A DNA stretch of 64,000 nt from Gyrodactylus bullatarudis (taxonomy: Eukaryota; Platyhelminthes; Monogenea; Gyrodactylidea; Gyrodactylidae). Location: positions 377,599 to 441,598 of the forward strand of contig SSNU01000038.1 in NCBI GenBank assembly GCA_012064415.1, read 5' to 3'. Position 1 is the first letter of the stretch. The number at the start of each line of letters is the position of its first letter. The position numbers were made by a program, and so were the translations under genes. Of this stretch, positions 24,217-37,530 are shown one piece after another. Below the pieces are notes generated by a model, which searched no databases, was not told where the DNA came from, and saw only the letters and a program-made list of their open reading frames with translations.

Positions 24217-27200
24217 ATGAGTAAGTTGTCTGAATAAGTATGATTTTCAGTGTCTAATCCCGAATCTTGGAAAATTTCTTCCGACGATCGTATTAAACAC
24301 GATGCTCAGTTTGCTTTTCTACGCCCAGTCAATGGCTTCGTTACTGGAGAACAAGCTAAACCTGTCTTTCTGAAATCTGGTTTAAGCCAAGAAATTCTAT
24401 GTAAAATTTGGCAGTTAGCAGACTATAACTCTGATGGTAAAATGTCTAAACAAGAATTCTCCATAGGCCTATTTCTTGTTCAAAAAGCTCTTCAAGGATT
24501 TCCACTTCCAGATAATTTACCTCCGAATCTTTTGAAGAATCCTGATGATGATTTCGGAGAACATATTTTTGATTCCAGCTCCATCATGAACACCCATGAA
24601 AATGATCAGAATTGGGTTATTCCACCGGCTAAGATGCCAAAATACAAACTTCAGTTCAACGAACACGATAGAGCTAGAAAGAATTATCTAACAGGACTCG
24701 AAGCTCGTGCAATAATGGTGAAAACAGGTCTTCCCCAATCAGTTCTTGCTCATATTTGGAATTTGTCTGATTTGAATAATGACGGTTGCCTAAGCTCTAA
24801 TGAATTCTGTATTGCTTCTTTCTTGATTGAACAGGCCTTATCAGGCAGAAAGTTACCACAGGTACTTCCACCATCCATGTTGCAGTTCCAAAATTCTCCT
24901 ACAAACAAGATTCAATCATTTGTTGGATCATTCGAAGAAAAAAGAATGGAAAATTTCCAAAATGGACAGGCTGAACTTGAACGTCGTCAGCGAGAATTTC
25001 GAGAACAACAGGAAAGAGAAGAGGAAGAGAAACGACTAAAACAAAAAGCTGAACAAGAACGAATGGAGAAAGCTCAACAGGAAGCAGAACGTATTCGTCT
25101 TGCCGAGGAAGCGAAAAAGCTTGAAATTCAACGCCAGGCATTATTGGAAATCGATAAAAAACGAAGAGAAGCTCACGACGCCAGAGTGGAAGCATACAAA
25201 AAGTTAATGTACGAAAAGGCTTTAGAAAATGAAAACTCCTATGTTGAAAAACTCAAGATACAACACGCTCAAATCCTCAACTCAATTCAGTTTGCACAGG
25301 ATCAGCGAGCTAGTCTTTTGAAAACTGCAACAGAACAATTACATCGCCTTAAAGAATTGGATGACTTTCATACCAAGATCCAAGTAGAGCACAACGATTT
25401 CAGAGACCTCTTTGGCCAAATGCGCTTGAAAAGAAATCAATATGAGGAAGATATCAGAGGTCTAAGTGAGAAGTTGACAACTGTAATTGCCGAAAGGTCT
25501 GCCATACAACGAGAAATGACTCGGATCAAGGAATCCAATCCAATGGGCCTCGTGAATAACTCTCATCTTGTTGAGCAGAAAAAAACTCTCCTTAATGATT
25601 TACAACTGAAGAAGGCTAATATTGAATTTCTTCAAAGCTCTTCCAAAAATTTCACTTCTGAATTAACTAATATCGGGACTGAGCTAGCAAATCGTCGCAA
25701 TAAGGCCAAAGAACTCGAGACAAAAGCCAGGGAACTTTACGAGGCTTGTCAGAATACAAAAAGTAATCTAATGTCACAGTGTCCTAAGAATATTTCAGAA
25801 AAATCGGTTGTAAATCCTGAATTTACCCAGTCCAATGGAGACTCCCTATTCAACTGGACTGAAATAAAACCGCAATCTAATCAAAGTGAAGCATCCGATT
25901 TATTTGCTGTCTCCTTTCCTAACAATTCTGCCAATAACCAGATGACTAGTAACGCTTTTGAACTTGACCCATTCTCTGATTCAACTCTAAAATCGACTTC
26001 TGACAAGCCTAAACATGAAAATCCTAAAGAAGAAATTTATTATAGAGCCATCTATGACTTTGATGCTATTCGCAGTGATGAAATTTCCTTCAGAATTGGA
26101 GATCGTATTCGTCTTGTTAATAAGGAGCCTGGCAATGGATGGCTCACTGGAGAGTTGATCTCAACTGGATTTCCTCAATCAACTACTACTGGGTTCTTTC
26201 CAGAGACTTATGCTGCGCGTGAGGATAAAAATGAAGTTTTACCATTTTCCAGTATAACTGGTACAAGTCCAATTTCGTTCGGTCCTGCTGTAGTCTCAGG
26301 TAAAAGTGACAAGAAAATGATTGACCCTTTCGATCCATTTGCAATGCACTCAACAGCAAGAGCCCCTCCCCTATCCTCAAACCCAACCAACATTGATAAT
26401 TTGAATGATCCCTTTGCTCAGTTCAATTCGGATCCCTTCTCTCCCATTCCGAATTCCAGGGATCAGCCCATTCTCGCTATTACAAATGGTTTCGATGCTT
26501 TCTCACCCTTTGAGACCAACGCCAACCCATTATTTGATTCAGGAACAATGGTTTTTGAGTGTAAGGCCCTCTTCCCCTATGAATCAAGTGTAAACGGAGA
26601 TTTAAGCTTCAGTCCTGATGAAATTATCTGCGTGACCAAAGTTCAAAATCAAGACTGGTACACTGGCTATATAAAGAATCAGCCATCACGCCAAGGAATG
26701 TTCCCCATGAATTATGTGCAAAAGATATCTGTGAGTTTTCTTGTTTATTTGCACATCATGTCTCAAAAATGTTCCTTCATTAAGTCATCCATGTTTGAAA
26801 ATCCTGAATACCACTCGATTTGACACTACTTTAAACCTAAACATGTCCGAAATTAACTCTATCGATACCTATCTTGTTTCAAACCAACTTTTTCCAATGA
26901 TTTTAAAACGTTTTTTCATGATTCCTTGTTGAAAGTACATCCAAAAAACTATTCAATTTTGCTATCATGCTAAATTTTTGCTAGCCAGACACGAGAATGA
27001 TATTTGAGTTTCTTCAGAAAGGAGTAGAATTCTTAAATCCATGATTCTTTTTGATCGAAATTATTAGACTTAACAATGTTCTAAGATGATAAAATTTATT
27101 TCTATAGTAGCTGAATAGCTAATTCAGAACAAGGTGTATTTATTATGCATGAAATCAATAAGTAGACCCATCAAGAGTCTCTTGATAAAGGGGAAAAATT

Positions 27201-30117
27201 CTACCTTAGATCTTCAATATCTTCAAGTTGTTTTGCAATCAGATCGAATGAAATTTATAAGATATCCCTTTTGACATTAACTGAGCGTTCGTAACAATTG
27301 ATTTCCAAATAAATCCTCTCATCAGCGTAATTTCAGTTTAATTACTCACCAGTAGATGGGAATTTAAATATAAATCAGACCCTGTTTGTGTGAAAGAAAA
27401 CATTTGAATAAAATTTCGTCCTAAATATTTTTTTTAATCATCCCATTTTAAGTAATTCTTTTTTTAGCTTAAATAATTGCCTTTTTTGGTTGCCCATTAT
27501 AATTATTGATTTTTCCTTTAATAAAATAGGTTGATTCCACATCTGAAGGGAAGGATGAAGAGTTCTTTGATACCTTCCAATCCATCCCCACTGCATCAAG
27601 TATTCCATTTAAGATGGAAAATTCCCAGGATACATTTAGTGAGAAAGACATTCCTGAAAATGAGATTACAGTCATCCCATCAAACAGACCTGAAATAGCA
27701 ACAGTTATTGCTGAATACACTGCCAAGGAAAGCAACCAGCTATCTCTTAAGCCGGGTCAATTTGTTCAGATTAAAAGACGCTCTGCCAAGGGTTGGTGGG
27801 AAGGCGAAATACAACAGAGAGGTCAACAAAGACGCATCGGATGGTTCCCTGCCGATTATGTAAGGATTAACTCACCAGTTGTCAAAAAAGCTGATGACGT
27901 CATCAATAAGCCGTTAGCCCTTTTACCAAAGACAGATATAGGCGTATCAGAAGAGAGGAGAAGCTCACTGTCTTCTGGAAAAACAGCACCAGCCAGACCT
28001 CCTCCACCAGCTGAATCTTCATCAAATTATTCTAGTCCAGCCTCAGAACCTCTTGGCTCATCCAAATCTTTGAATAAGGGTAAGTTAAGTAACTTTTTAA
28101 AATCATTCTTAAATATTACATCGTTTTTCACAATTCTATACTAATTTTTCCCTCAAAATAAGCAAGCCCTTGAAAACTTTTTAAATCCAAAACGAGGAAT
28201 TTTTTCATGACTCGTATCTTTTGCCTATAATATGGTTTGTAGTAATAAAAGAAGGGGTTTTTTATTCACCAAATGCACATTTCTTTATGGTTCATCAGTA
28301 GTGATGTTACCGTACAAACCCTGAATCAGTACAAAGTTAGTATAAAGCCTGAAATTCAGTGTTTGTACTAACTTTGTACTAGAATAATACATCATGTATA
28401 CTTTTTATCATATTTGTATATGACATGGTGTATAAAGCTTATACGATTCAAAGTATTCTATACTATACATTGAGATAGGATATATGATTGCCTTGAATTA
28501 ATTTCTCATTTAAAGGGGGAGGGGATTCACACTCAGTCCTCGTTTAGGATTGACAAAGTCATATACAATGATGAATATTCTGTATAAGTCTTAGGTTTTC
28601 ATTTTAAAATTCATTCAAATTATATTTGAACAGAAATATAACAAGATGGATAATAATAAGGTTCGATTCTCGGAGAAGGTGTAAGACTTACTGAATATTC
28701 CTAACTTAAGTATTATATATTCTCGCTTTTTCTTTGAATGTGTGTAATATAAGTTTCTTTCTGAGTTATGAGATACGACTAGAGCTACTGTAGAAAAAAA
28801 TTAATCACTTGTCAGTCGTCAAATAAATCAGTTTAAACAATTCAAATTGGGACTGCTGTTTGACCAGTATTTGAATTTTCGAAAAGATATCTTGCCACCA
28901 GATTAAAAGATCCCTCAAACAAAAAACATTCCTTAAATTTAGATCGCATTGGGATCTAACCAAGGATTCATATAATGGTAAGAACCTAAGACTTATACAG
29001 AATATTCATCATTGTATATGACTTTGTCAATCCTAAACGAGGACTGAGTGTGAATCCCCTCCCCCTTTAAATGAGAAATTAATTCAAGGCAATCATATAT
29101 CCTATCTCAATGTATAGTATAGAATACTTTGAATCGTATAAGCTTTATACACCATGTCATATACAAATATGATAAAAAGTATACATGATGTATTATTCTA
29201 TAAAGCCTGAAATTCAGTGTTTGTACTAACTTTGCACTGATTCAGGTTTTGTACTAGTAAATCTAGAGATTTACTGATTCAGGGTTTGTACGGTAACAGT
29301 GACACATAAATAATGATAAAAATTTAAAATAGATTGAAAATAACAATTCACAAATATCGAAAGATTTATATTAAAATTTGAAAAAGAATATAATGTAAGC
29401 TGAAAAGAACACCAAATCCCTTCAATAAAAAGCTCACATTAAATAGCCTATCTTTGAAGCTTTAGCCGATAGTGTTCAGGCGATTACATATTTGAATTCT
29501 ACAGGTATGATTACCCAAAAATGCTTAACTTACTTTTTATCTATGATCCTAGGGATTAGGTTTTCAAAAAGTAACGTTTTAAACTAGATGGGTATTTTTT
29601 GAAATAAAACAAACTTTGACGAATGTTAGAGCTGAGATCTTTACCTATTCCTAGGGATGCATAGATTTCCTATCGAATGGGTGGCAAACAAATTATTTTC
29701 TAATCATTGTTCGGAGAAAATAAAGTTTTTACTCTATCGATATAATCTAAAGATAATTGCAAATCTTTGTATTAACCTAATTTAATTCTAGTCCTAGCGA
29801 AATTCAATATTTCTTGAATCTTTACAGATGGACTATTCAAAGCCTTGTACAGCTACAAAGCAAATTACGAAGATGAGTTAACTTTTGAGGAAGGTGAAAT
29901 CATTCAGGTCCTCTCAAAAGAGGAGCCAGAATGGTGGCGCGGGCGTATCGAGTCCAATGGACGGGAAGGTCTCTTTCCCGTGAATTATGTCAAGCCAATC
30001 GTGGCAGTCAAGTCGAAGAGTTCGATTAAGGAATCCCCCTCGTCAGTTAAACTCAAGAGTGAAAGCGTCAACTCTCTCAACACTGATGACACAGGCCTTG
30101 CGAGAAATTGTAATTGA
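24217..30117 (+). CDS. Dap160: Dap160 / intersectin endocytic scaffold, complete
   Basis: Scaffold that links endocytic coat and dynamin machinery at the plasma membrane, especially at synapses. Exons: 24217-24220 (just ATGA), 24251-26730, 27530-28079, 29828-30117, in phase, 1107 residues. Order: EH domain 1 (~18-100, with DYNSDGKMSKQEF), EH domain 2 (~131-215, DLNNDGCLSSNEF), a long Glu/Lys/Arg/Gln coiled coil (~235-520), SH3 A (~598), SH3 B (~768), SH3 C (~882) and SH3 D (~1013-1070), then a short Ser-rich tail. NPF/DPF-like repeats (DPFDPF, NDPF, SDPF) lie between SH3 A and B. Four SH3 domains without DH-PH-C2 resemble the fly Dap160 rather than the long vertebrate form. Exon 1 supplies four bases; intron 1 is only 30 nt (GTAAGT...TTTTCAG). 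No other in-frame ATG precedes EH1, which supports this start. Confidence 0.93.
26890..27455 (+). repeat. Dispersed repeat in Dap160 intron 2
   Basis: Similar in the same direction to 63056-63510. Shared blocks include CATGATTCTTTTTGATCGAA, CCTTAGATCTTCAATATCT, and ACTCACCAGTAGATGGGAAT followed by ATATAAATCAGACCCTG. This copy has an extra segment around 27080-27200. No reading frame. Confidence 0.75.
28305..29298. mobile_element. 994-bp foldback element in Dap160 intron 3
   Basis: The left arm (28305-28597) and right arm (28983-29298) are near-identical inverted copies of about 290-315 bp; the right arm has an extra segment of about 30-40 bp near its end. The tips read TGTTACCGTACAAACCCTGA and its complement. 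A 4-bp GTGA lies directly outside both tips (28301-28304, 29299-29302), consistent with a target duplication. The 385-bp centre has no coding frame. It is likely a non-autonomous DNA transposon; the superfamily is unknown. Confidence 0.75.
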
Positions 30118-30185
30118 TCATTTTCAATTTTAATTCTCTTCTTGGTTTTTATTCTAACTTGAAGATTAATTTTTCATCCAATCAA

Positions 30186-30191
30186 AATAAA
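30186..30191 (+). terminator. Candidate polyadenylation signal of Dap160
   Basis: AATAAA lies about 70 nt after the Dap160 stop codon. In AT-rich DNA this hexamer is common, so the call rests on position. Confidence 0.35.
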
Positions 30192-31364
30192 GCAAATCGA
30201 ATAGATAATTTCATTGGCTGTAACCGGAAAAAAATCTATGGATGAATCCGTAAAATTTTAACTTCATTTATTCCAGATATTTTTTTACTCCGGCTATATC
30301 TTGAGTACTAAAGACTGGGTCCCTATTGAAACGTTGAAAAGTTAAAAATCAAATTCACTTTCTAATATAATTGATAGCTAAAAGAAAGGGTAGATTAAAC
30401 ATTTTTGGGTTCTTGTAAGTCTTTCATGTTCATTGTAGCTTTTGGAACTTTTGACTCTGACATATTGTATTTTGATGAGTTTAGAGAAAATGAGACTTTT
30501 GTATATCAGAACATAGAAAATTTGCATTTTGATTTTCTAAAATGTGTTTTTCTCAGTTTAAACATCAATTTTTGATTTAGACACGGAAATTGGTCGGGGA
30601 AAATAAATTTTTGTATTACCCTAAACCTTTGAAATTCATTGGATAATTTTATAATTCCAGAATTGATTTTATTCACAAAGACTAATCTTTCTTATTGTGA
30701 AGGGACCCACTCTAATGAGCATATATTTCTTAGTACTTCTCCTGTCTCTATTAATTAAAGTTATCCAGAAAGTTACCAATTTTCGATCAATATAAAAGCA
30801 AAAATCTTTTAATAAATTCAGACTCAATAACTCTTGAGTCTTCTATAGATGCAATGTTTACTTTAGTAATAATAATAATAATAATAAAATTCACCATGAG
30901 ACTCTCTGAGTTTGCTAGCTTTCTCTCCTTAAATCCTTTCTCAAACACCTTTTCATAGTCAACTCTACGTTATCAAGTGAGTGAGTCATATTTAATTTTT
31001 GGTCTTTCTCCCTCTCAACTTACACACTCCAGCGATAAGTATTTCTATCCCTTGTTTGCTTATTTCCCCTTACATCTATCTAATTCAAATAATAACCACA
31101 TATTTTGTCTGTGGTGACATAACATAATAATAATACCTTACTAAATAACAGAGTCTTGAACATCCTCTTAATTGCCCATGTATTTCATATTCACCCCTAA
31201 TCAATTTCATAAAATCCCAATTAATAATAGCTACGATTCTATCCTCGATATGGAGACATTTTAATATTCGAGTTGAGGTTAAAATGTGCCTCTTGAATCG
31301 ACTTCCAGGATATCTCGAGATTTTCCCATATTTCATCGAATGAATAGTTTAAATTTTCGTTTGG

Positions 31365-31510
31365 TTCTAAACTCATAAGGAAGGTTAGAGAAAACTAGCG
31401 TATATTTGAGTGATAAACGTTATATTTTGCTGGGTCTCTTCAGACTCTACCCCGGTAACATTTAAATACTATTACAATGCAAAATATTCCCTGGCTTCCA
31501 TTGGACCATT
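31365..31510 (-). repeat. Dispersed repeat with decayed hammerhead-like core
   Basis: Similar to 42440-42600 (shared TGATAAACGTTATATTT and AGACTCTACCCCGG blocks). On the minus strand the motif CTGAAGA, GACCCAGC, then AAAA replaces the GAAA of an intact hammerhead, so the catalytic core is mutated, while a GAGU/ACUC stem I and a self-complementary AACGUU stem III remain. Confidence 0.55.
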
Positions 31511-32943
31511 TCGTGATTGTATTTTAGACCTCACTAGGGGAGGGGGTAAAGAAAGGGAGTTGTAAATATTCTTGATGAATTCTTCGTCAATATCATCGTT
31601 CCATTTGTTTTCTTTTACCAAAATGACCAATCAGAAGATAGTAGTATGTTTCTACTTTAGAATTTCTAGCAGTCTAAAGGTTAACATCGTTTTGTTTTAT
31701 TTATCCTTACAAGTGTTCATATAAGATGCACTATTAAAACTTTTTATTCATCATTCTCAATGAAATAACTACGAAAAATTATTCCATCTGATTATTTACT
31801 CATAACGACATTTTATTTTCTTTCTGCAATCTCTCCCCAACTCCTTGCATCAATCAATTGCAATTGAACCATCCACAATGTCAATTCAACAATCAATGCT
31901 GATCGACCCTAAACTAATGAAGGATTCAAAAGTATAAAATGGATAAATCGATCTATTAAAAAGAAATCCTGACTTAACTTCATTTGATATATATATTATT
32001 ACAATTATTATTTAGAAAAAATTCATCTAATGCCACCAAGGAGACGAGATTTTCTGTTTTTTTCGTTTGTACATAACAATTTAGTCTTTTTCCCATGTTC
32101 ATTCTACATTGCAAAAAGTGGTCTTCTCTACGATTTCGATTCATCTTTCCCTACTCACTTGGCACGAGTAGAACAGCCATTTGCATTGAGATGCTTTCCT
32201 TATTAAAATTGCACTATTCACATACTCTAGCCATGTATATTATGTAACAAAATTACACAACTGAACTCAACATGCAGGGAAATTACCTTCATCTCGATCA
32301 GAGTGACCCTTTCAAGATAACTGGCCCAACCAACAGATAAAGTGAGTCGTTTTATTCTCAAAAATATTTCTATTCTTTAAACTAGCAGAGTAGGAATAGG
32401 TTTGCTCAAATCGATATTCACCATTTATAAGACATCGAGAGTTACATGTTCCAGTCAAAAGTTCTTCATTGAAAAAGAATAAATTAGAGTCTTCATGTAT
32501 TGCATCATGCACTAGATAAGAAGAGTTACGGACACATCTTTCTCTATTTTTTTGTATCGATTTAAAAAAAGTTCTTCTAGCTATGGCTTTAAAGTTGAAC
32601 TACTAATTCTAAATCAATATTGATTTTATTATTTATTCTAAATGTTCTAAATCTCCTATCTACTCTAAAGTATAAACGAGAATTTTTCCATATACTTTAT
32701 TCACATTTTATTACATCTAGAAACGCATCAGCATGTATATTAGTGATAGTAATATGGGTTAATTCCAAAAATCACCCCAAAAGAAATGATAGGCCCAAAT
32801 TTTTCTAAAAGAAGCTACTTAAAAATAATTTTATTCAACACTAAATTTCATTTCAGCCCTTGATTTTTTACGCCTTTTATACAATGAGTGTGGTCATCCA
32901 AGTTTGATAGACATTGATTTGGAGATATTTTCATGCCAGTCTT

Positions 32944-33057
32944 TTAATAGTAATTAACTTGATTTCTTGTAAAACCAGTTCTTCGCATAATTTCAGCAAT
33001 TGATAATCCATCACGAATAAGTTTATGAACAGTCATTCTGTTATCGTAGCTAGTCAT
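32944..33057 (-). pseudogene. Tc1/mariner-type transposase N-terminal fragment
   Basis: A short frame of 37 codons starts MTSYDNRMTVHKLIRDG and continues LSIAEIMRRTGFTRNQV, which looks like the first helix-turn-helix DNA-binding domain of Tc1/mariner transposases. It then hits a stop. A basic stretch follows in another frame (about 32870-32890), suggesting a frameshifted remnant. No DDE region is seen. Confidence 0.45.
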
Positions 33058-36000
33058 GATGAGTCTTTAGATGAAATGAAATCACCCAAATTTTACAAAA
33101 ACAAATTGATTAATAATTAATTTAATGAATAGTCAGAATACTGGATCTTAATAGACTCCATATATTGAACGAATACACGTCATGAAATCTCATTCAGTGT
33201 TAAAAAGCTGAGAAAAAGTAAAAAGCGTAACACATTGTTTAACCGTAAATATTTGACACCTCTGAAATAAATAGTGAAGCATATTTTAGAAAGGATTGAC
33301 TCGCTAAAATAACAATGAATAGTTGGGTATACAGAGTTGAGAAAAAAATTGATGATAAATTAAAATCTGAAAAACTTTGAAACGCAATATCTTTGCAAGG
33401 AAAAGTCAATTTGCAGTGAAAGCTACACAGATGGAAAGATCAGAAAAAGCTCTATTCAAATATGTAAAAATTAAAAATTATTGAAAAAATAGGTAATAAC
33501 ACTACTTTCAAGTAGCTTCATAAAAATGAGATATATTTTCGGAAGAGATTGCAAAGTGTTTGATTTTCCACACGCAAGTCTCAGGTACAACTGTTATTGA
33601 TTTGAGGAAGCGTCGGAATTTTCATTGGGCTCATTTTTTTTGGAATTAACCCTAGTATTTATCTATATAAAAGTGTAATAAAATAAACAAACTCCCATAA
33701 TCGGCAAATTATCAAAATTCGTCACAACATATACATCATATATTCTTAACACACCTCTTGGTGCACCATGTATGTACCTAGTGCTGTCAATCATCTGTTT
33801 GGTTTTTTGGGGGGATTGAAATTAGACTTAAGTTGAGCTAGAAAAATCAATCAATATTTCTACCTATTTTAATTTTGATCTGATAATTACATTTTCTATC
33901 GTAAAATTAAAATATTTCAAAATTTAAAGCTCTCTCCAATGAGCCTTAAATCAAAAATGTATGACATCACATTTTTAACTTGACCCATTTCCAGATGTCG
34001 TAGAAGGTTTATTCGAATAGATATGTGTAAAAGACTTGATTTAGTTACAAAATGCCAATTTAGTAGTTAAAAAATTTGTATACAACGAGAAATTTTGATA
34101 GAATCGAAGAGAAATAATAAAGCTTCAATTTTATTGGACGATTTCTTCTTCGATTCCTATTGGTCGAAATTTCATTCCAATGTACAATTGAAATTTTTAA
34201 AAAGTCGTAACCCTTTACAGAGCTTTTACCTGTATTACCTTTCGCATAAATTTAGAATTTTGAAGGATTGAAGAAGACCTGTGTATTCTCCCTCTAATAC
34301 AATTCATAAGAGTTAGAGAAAACATATCACCTTCTTGTTGATATTCAAGGTCACTTTGAAGTGTCACTAAATACACAAGATGAACTCAGATGTTAACAGG
34401 GGGTTAATTCTAGGTTCAGTTTTTTTTTGATATTCTATTCTATTCTACATTCATCCGATCTGAGGGAAGCTTGTGTTCTCAAATACATCATTTCCCTGTT
34501 ATTTTTCCAAAGTCTTTCAGAAATTCTTTGAGAATTCTAAATCTTCTTATCATGAAGATCTTTTTATTCCCTTTCATGTTTTCATTTTTCTCCCCCCCTC
34601 CCCTCTCCCCTTCAAAAATACAAGCTGACTTTATATTCTTTCTATGCAGTGTAGGAATTCTTGAAGAGTAATTTTCACATTCAAACTTTTTGATAAAAAG
34701 AGTTTCCTAAACTATCCGGATTATTTGATATCTCGAAAATATACGATATACTGTGTATATGTTTAAAAAAAACAGTGGGAAACCAGGAAAATCTAGTGGA
34801 AACGGCTTCCGGCTACTTTCGCTGTAGAATTGACACGGTATGACGGCTGTCTACTGGCCATATCCTTGATCCTGTGATACGGCTTTCGACACGAAGAAAA
34901 TTAATCTTGACTCTGCATTAGGGATAGATTTTTCAATTCTAAAATGTTAAATTTGATTTATCCCGGGTGAAATTGTGGTTAGGAATGAATTTTTGTTTCG
35001 AATAATATAAATTTTACATCAAGTGGCCAGTGATAGTATCAAAGTTCCAATTTTAGTGAAAAATCTCATTAATTTGATATTATTTCTTACATCGAAAACT
35101 CAAAGGTTTTCGATAGGAAAATTTGATCCGTAAGACTTATTCAACAATTACTATATTGAAAAGGAGAAAATTATTTCAGCTTCTATCATGAGAAAAATGG
35201 CCAAAATTAAATTGAGCAAATTTTCCAACACGTTGATAATTTGGTCCAAATGTTTTTATACATCATTCGAATTCTCTTGAAGGGCCCATTCAGATTCTGA
35301 CCCAAGCTAAAAATCAAAAATTTGCTAAATCTATCTCTACTCTGCATCCTAACGAATATTTGGACATCATTTCCCTAATTTCAGCCCCCCTATTAGTCAA
35401 TGTTTATTAGCACTCTTCATGAATTTTATAACCCTGTAAAAACATAGTTATGAATTCGATTTGATTTAAATTTATAGTCGATAAAAACAAAAGATATTGA
35501 AAATAGAAATAGTGTCAATATTCTCATTTATAATTTCATGGTCGAAACATTCAGAAAGGCGAAAAAACGTTTAAAATTATTATTAATATTTTTGTCATAT
35601 TGTGAAAGAATTATTTCGACCCTGATATCAATACAAATATCCTTTTATACTTTACTCTTCCAAATATTCAGAAGGAATTTTTATTATCCCAAATTTATAT
35701 TTCACACGTGAGAATGCAAAGTTTGCTCAACGAGATATTTCTTATTGTTTTGCACAATAGAAAACTACTTCAATAGTTGCAAATAAAATACAATCCTTGA
35801 TTAATATAGACAAAAATTCTTTTGGTGTGTGACTCAAATTTTTATGTATTCTTAAAAAAATTAATCAAATTACCAAAATTTTGCAAATTCATTCTTGACT
35901 TCAAAATTTATTCCTGGCAAAGGCACTTGCCGATTGTTTTAAAGGCATATTTTGGCCAATGTATAATACTCTTAATTGAGCAGATTAAGCAGTCTAGACC

Positions 36001-36448
36001 ACTATGAATGAGAATTCAATAGTTGGGTAATAGTTTGTGACATTTTTATCTAACGACACCTCCTTGAGAATATCAAGTACACTTGATCAAAGAAACAAAA
36101 ATATCTTGGCATTTTTTTTGAATCAAGAAAGTTCTGTCTTCCTCATTGTAAGCTTTTGATCATTTTCCTACTTTACAATTTTAATATTTTTTCCTCTCTA
36201 ATCCTTAGATTTCCTTACGAATCCAGCAGTGATTCATGTTCACTTCAGTTCTGGCTAAAAGGTTGCCTAAAAACCTTACAATGAAATTCCGAAAATACTC
36301 CAATACAATCAATTTCAAATCGAAGTTGCTTTTGATTTTGTACAATTTTATTTATAAATAAACAATTTTTAAACCCTTTTTCTCTCTTCCTTCTAGAAAT
36401 TTTATATGTCTGACTGACTGGGTCTCTTTTGAACGATTTCTCTTTCAG

Positions 36449-36664
36449 ATGTCGAATATCACTGAGAAAGATCTAAACATTGCACCAGACTATGATCCTG
36501 AATTTGCTGCCATGTTCAATATCATCTTCTTCACAATGCTAGGCCTCGTTTTGATTGTCTGGAGTATCTCTTGGCACATTTGGCATATGGATCCCCTGAA
36601 GGATACAGTACTCGGCAAATTGCAGCCATCAAATAATCCAACTCTCCAACAGAAGAACGAATAG
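36449..36664 (+). CDS. ATP6AP2: ATP6AP2 (renin receptor/V-ATPase accessory) type C-terminal exon
   Basis: ATP6AP2 is a V-ATPase accessory membrane protein acting in assembly and trafficking in the secretory/endosomal system. This exon follows a good acceptor (TTTCTCTTTCAG, ending 36448) and encodes 71 residues to the stop. The part DYDPEFAAMFNIIFF runs into one membrane helix and then HIWHMDPLKDTVL, matching the family's C-terminal helix and the cytoplasmic MDPG-D-S-I-type end. The first codon is ATG, but the family protein is ~300-350 residues, so the ectodomain should come from upstream exons, which I cannot find in the preceding 6 kb. It is either the last exon of a gene with long introns or diverged upstream exons, or an isolated fragment. 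The tail ends QQKNE rather than the usual basic end. Confidence 0.65.
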   Translation: MSNITEKDLNIAPDYDPEFAAMFNIIFFTMLGLVLIVWSISWHIWHMDPLKDTVLGKLQPSNNPTLQQKNE

Positions 36665-36970
36665 ATATCAAATTTCTATTCACTCACTGCGTAACAACAA
36701 ACTTCAAGGCATAATTATTACATATAAAATACATAATTATGTAGAATTATATATATTATCGATCTTCTTTATTATTAACACAATCTATCCTATCTATTTA
36801 TCTAATTATATTGTTTAAAAAGTCTCCATGTTGTGATATATGAAATTTTATTAAACTTGTCATGAAAGAATTTGCATAATGATCTTGATGATATTCAATT
36901 GCTCTGTTGAAATAATAAATCATTTAATTAATTTCGGTATCATGCTCTCCTCTCTCGGGATTAAAGCCAA

Positions 36971-37530
36971 TTGATATGAAGTTGCGAATCTATGATTTTC
37001 TCAACAAAAATTCGAATATGTTAAAGATTTTTTAGAATCCTACTCATGTTGAAAAATATAGACATTTTTCAAATCTCGATTTGGCGCCCATTTTTTCAAA
37101 TTTTGAATTGAAATTTTTTATTGATTTTAAAAGTGATCAAAAGTTGATTTTCAGGATCACAATAAGACAAAAAAGCCGAACATACTTAAACTTTTCTAAT
37201 TCATAACTTTATTATCGTTTTGATCATTTTCACTACTTGAAAATAAATGAAATTTCGACAAATCGAAATCCCTCGAAAATGGTGGATCTCTCGAAAATTT
37301 GTCGGCGATATTTCTTTTTGTGATCCTAAAAATCAACTTTTGATCACTCTCTCCCTTTTAAAATCAATAAAAATTTCCAGTTCAAAGAAAATGGAAAAGA
37401 TGACCATATTTTTCAGAGTTTCTTTCTTCAAATTGTAAAAGTGGATAGAATGAGTAGGATTCCATAAATTCTTTAAAATTTTCGAATTTTTGATGAAAAA
37501 TTGAGGTTTCCGTAAAAATTATACTTTTAA
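36971..37530. mobile_element. MITE-like palindrome, family 1 copy
   Basis: Starts TTGATATGAAGTTGCGAATC, as at 58197, and folds on itself: GATCAAAAGTTGATTTTCAGGA near 37140 is met in reverse by TCCTAAAAATCAACTTTTGATC near 37330. The right tip is degenerate. It has no coding function. Confidence 0.55.

Larger units (their letters stand above)
30192..36448. other. Gene-poor region between Dap160 and the ATP6AP2-type exon
   Basis: I see no convincing exon here, although upstream exons of the ATP6AP2-type gene would be expected. Contents noted: an (AAT)n run near 30866-30886, a repeat at 31365-31510 related to 42440-42600, and a Tc1-type fragment at 32944-33057. Short open frames at 34471-34671 and 35822-36007 have no family features. 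Confidence 0.5.
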
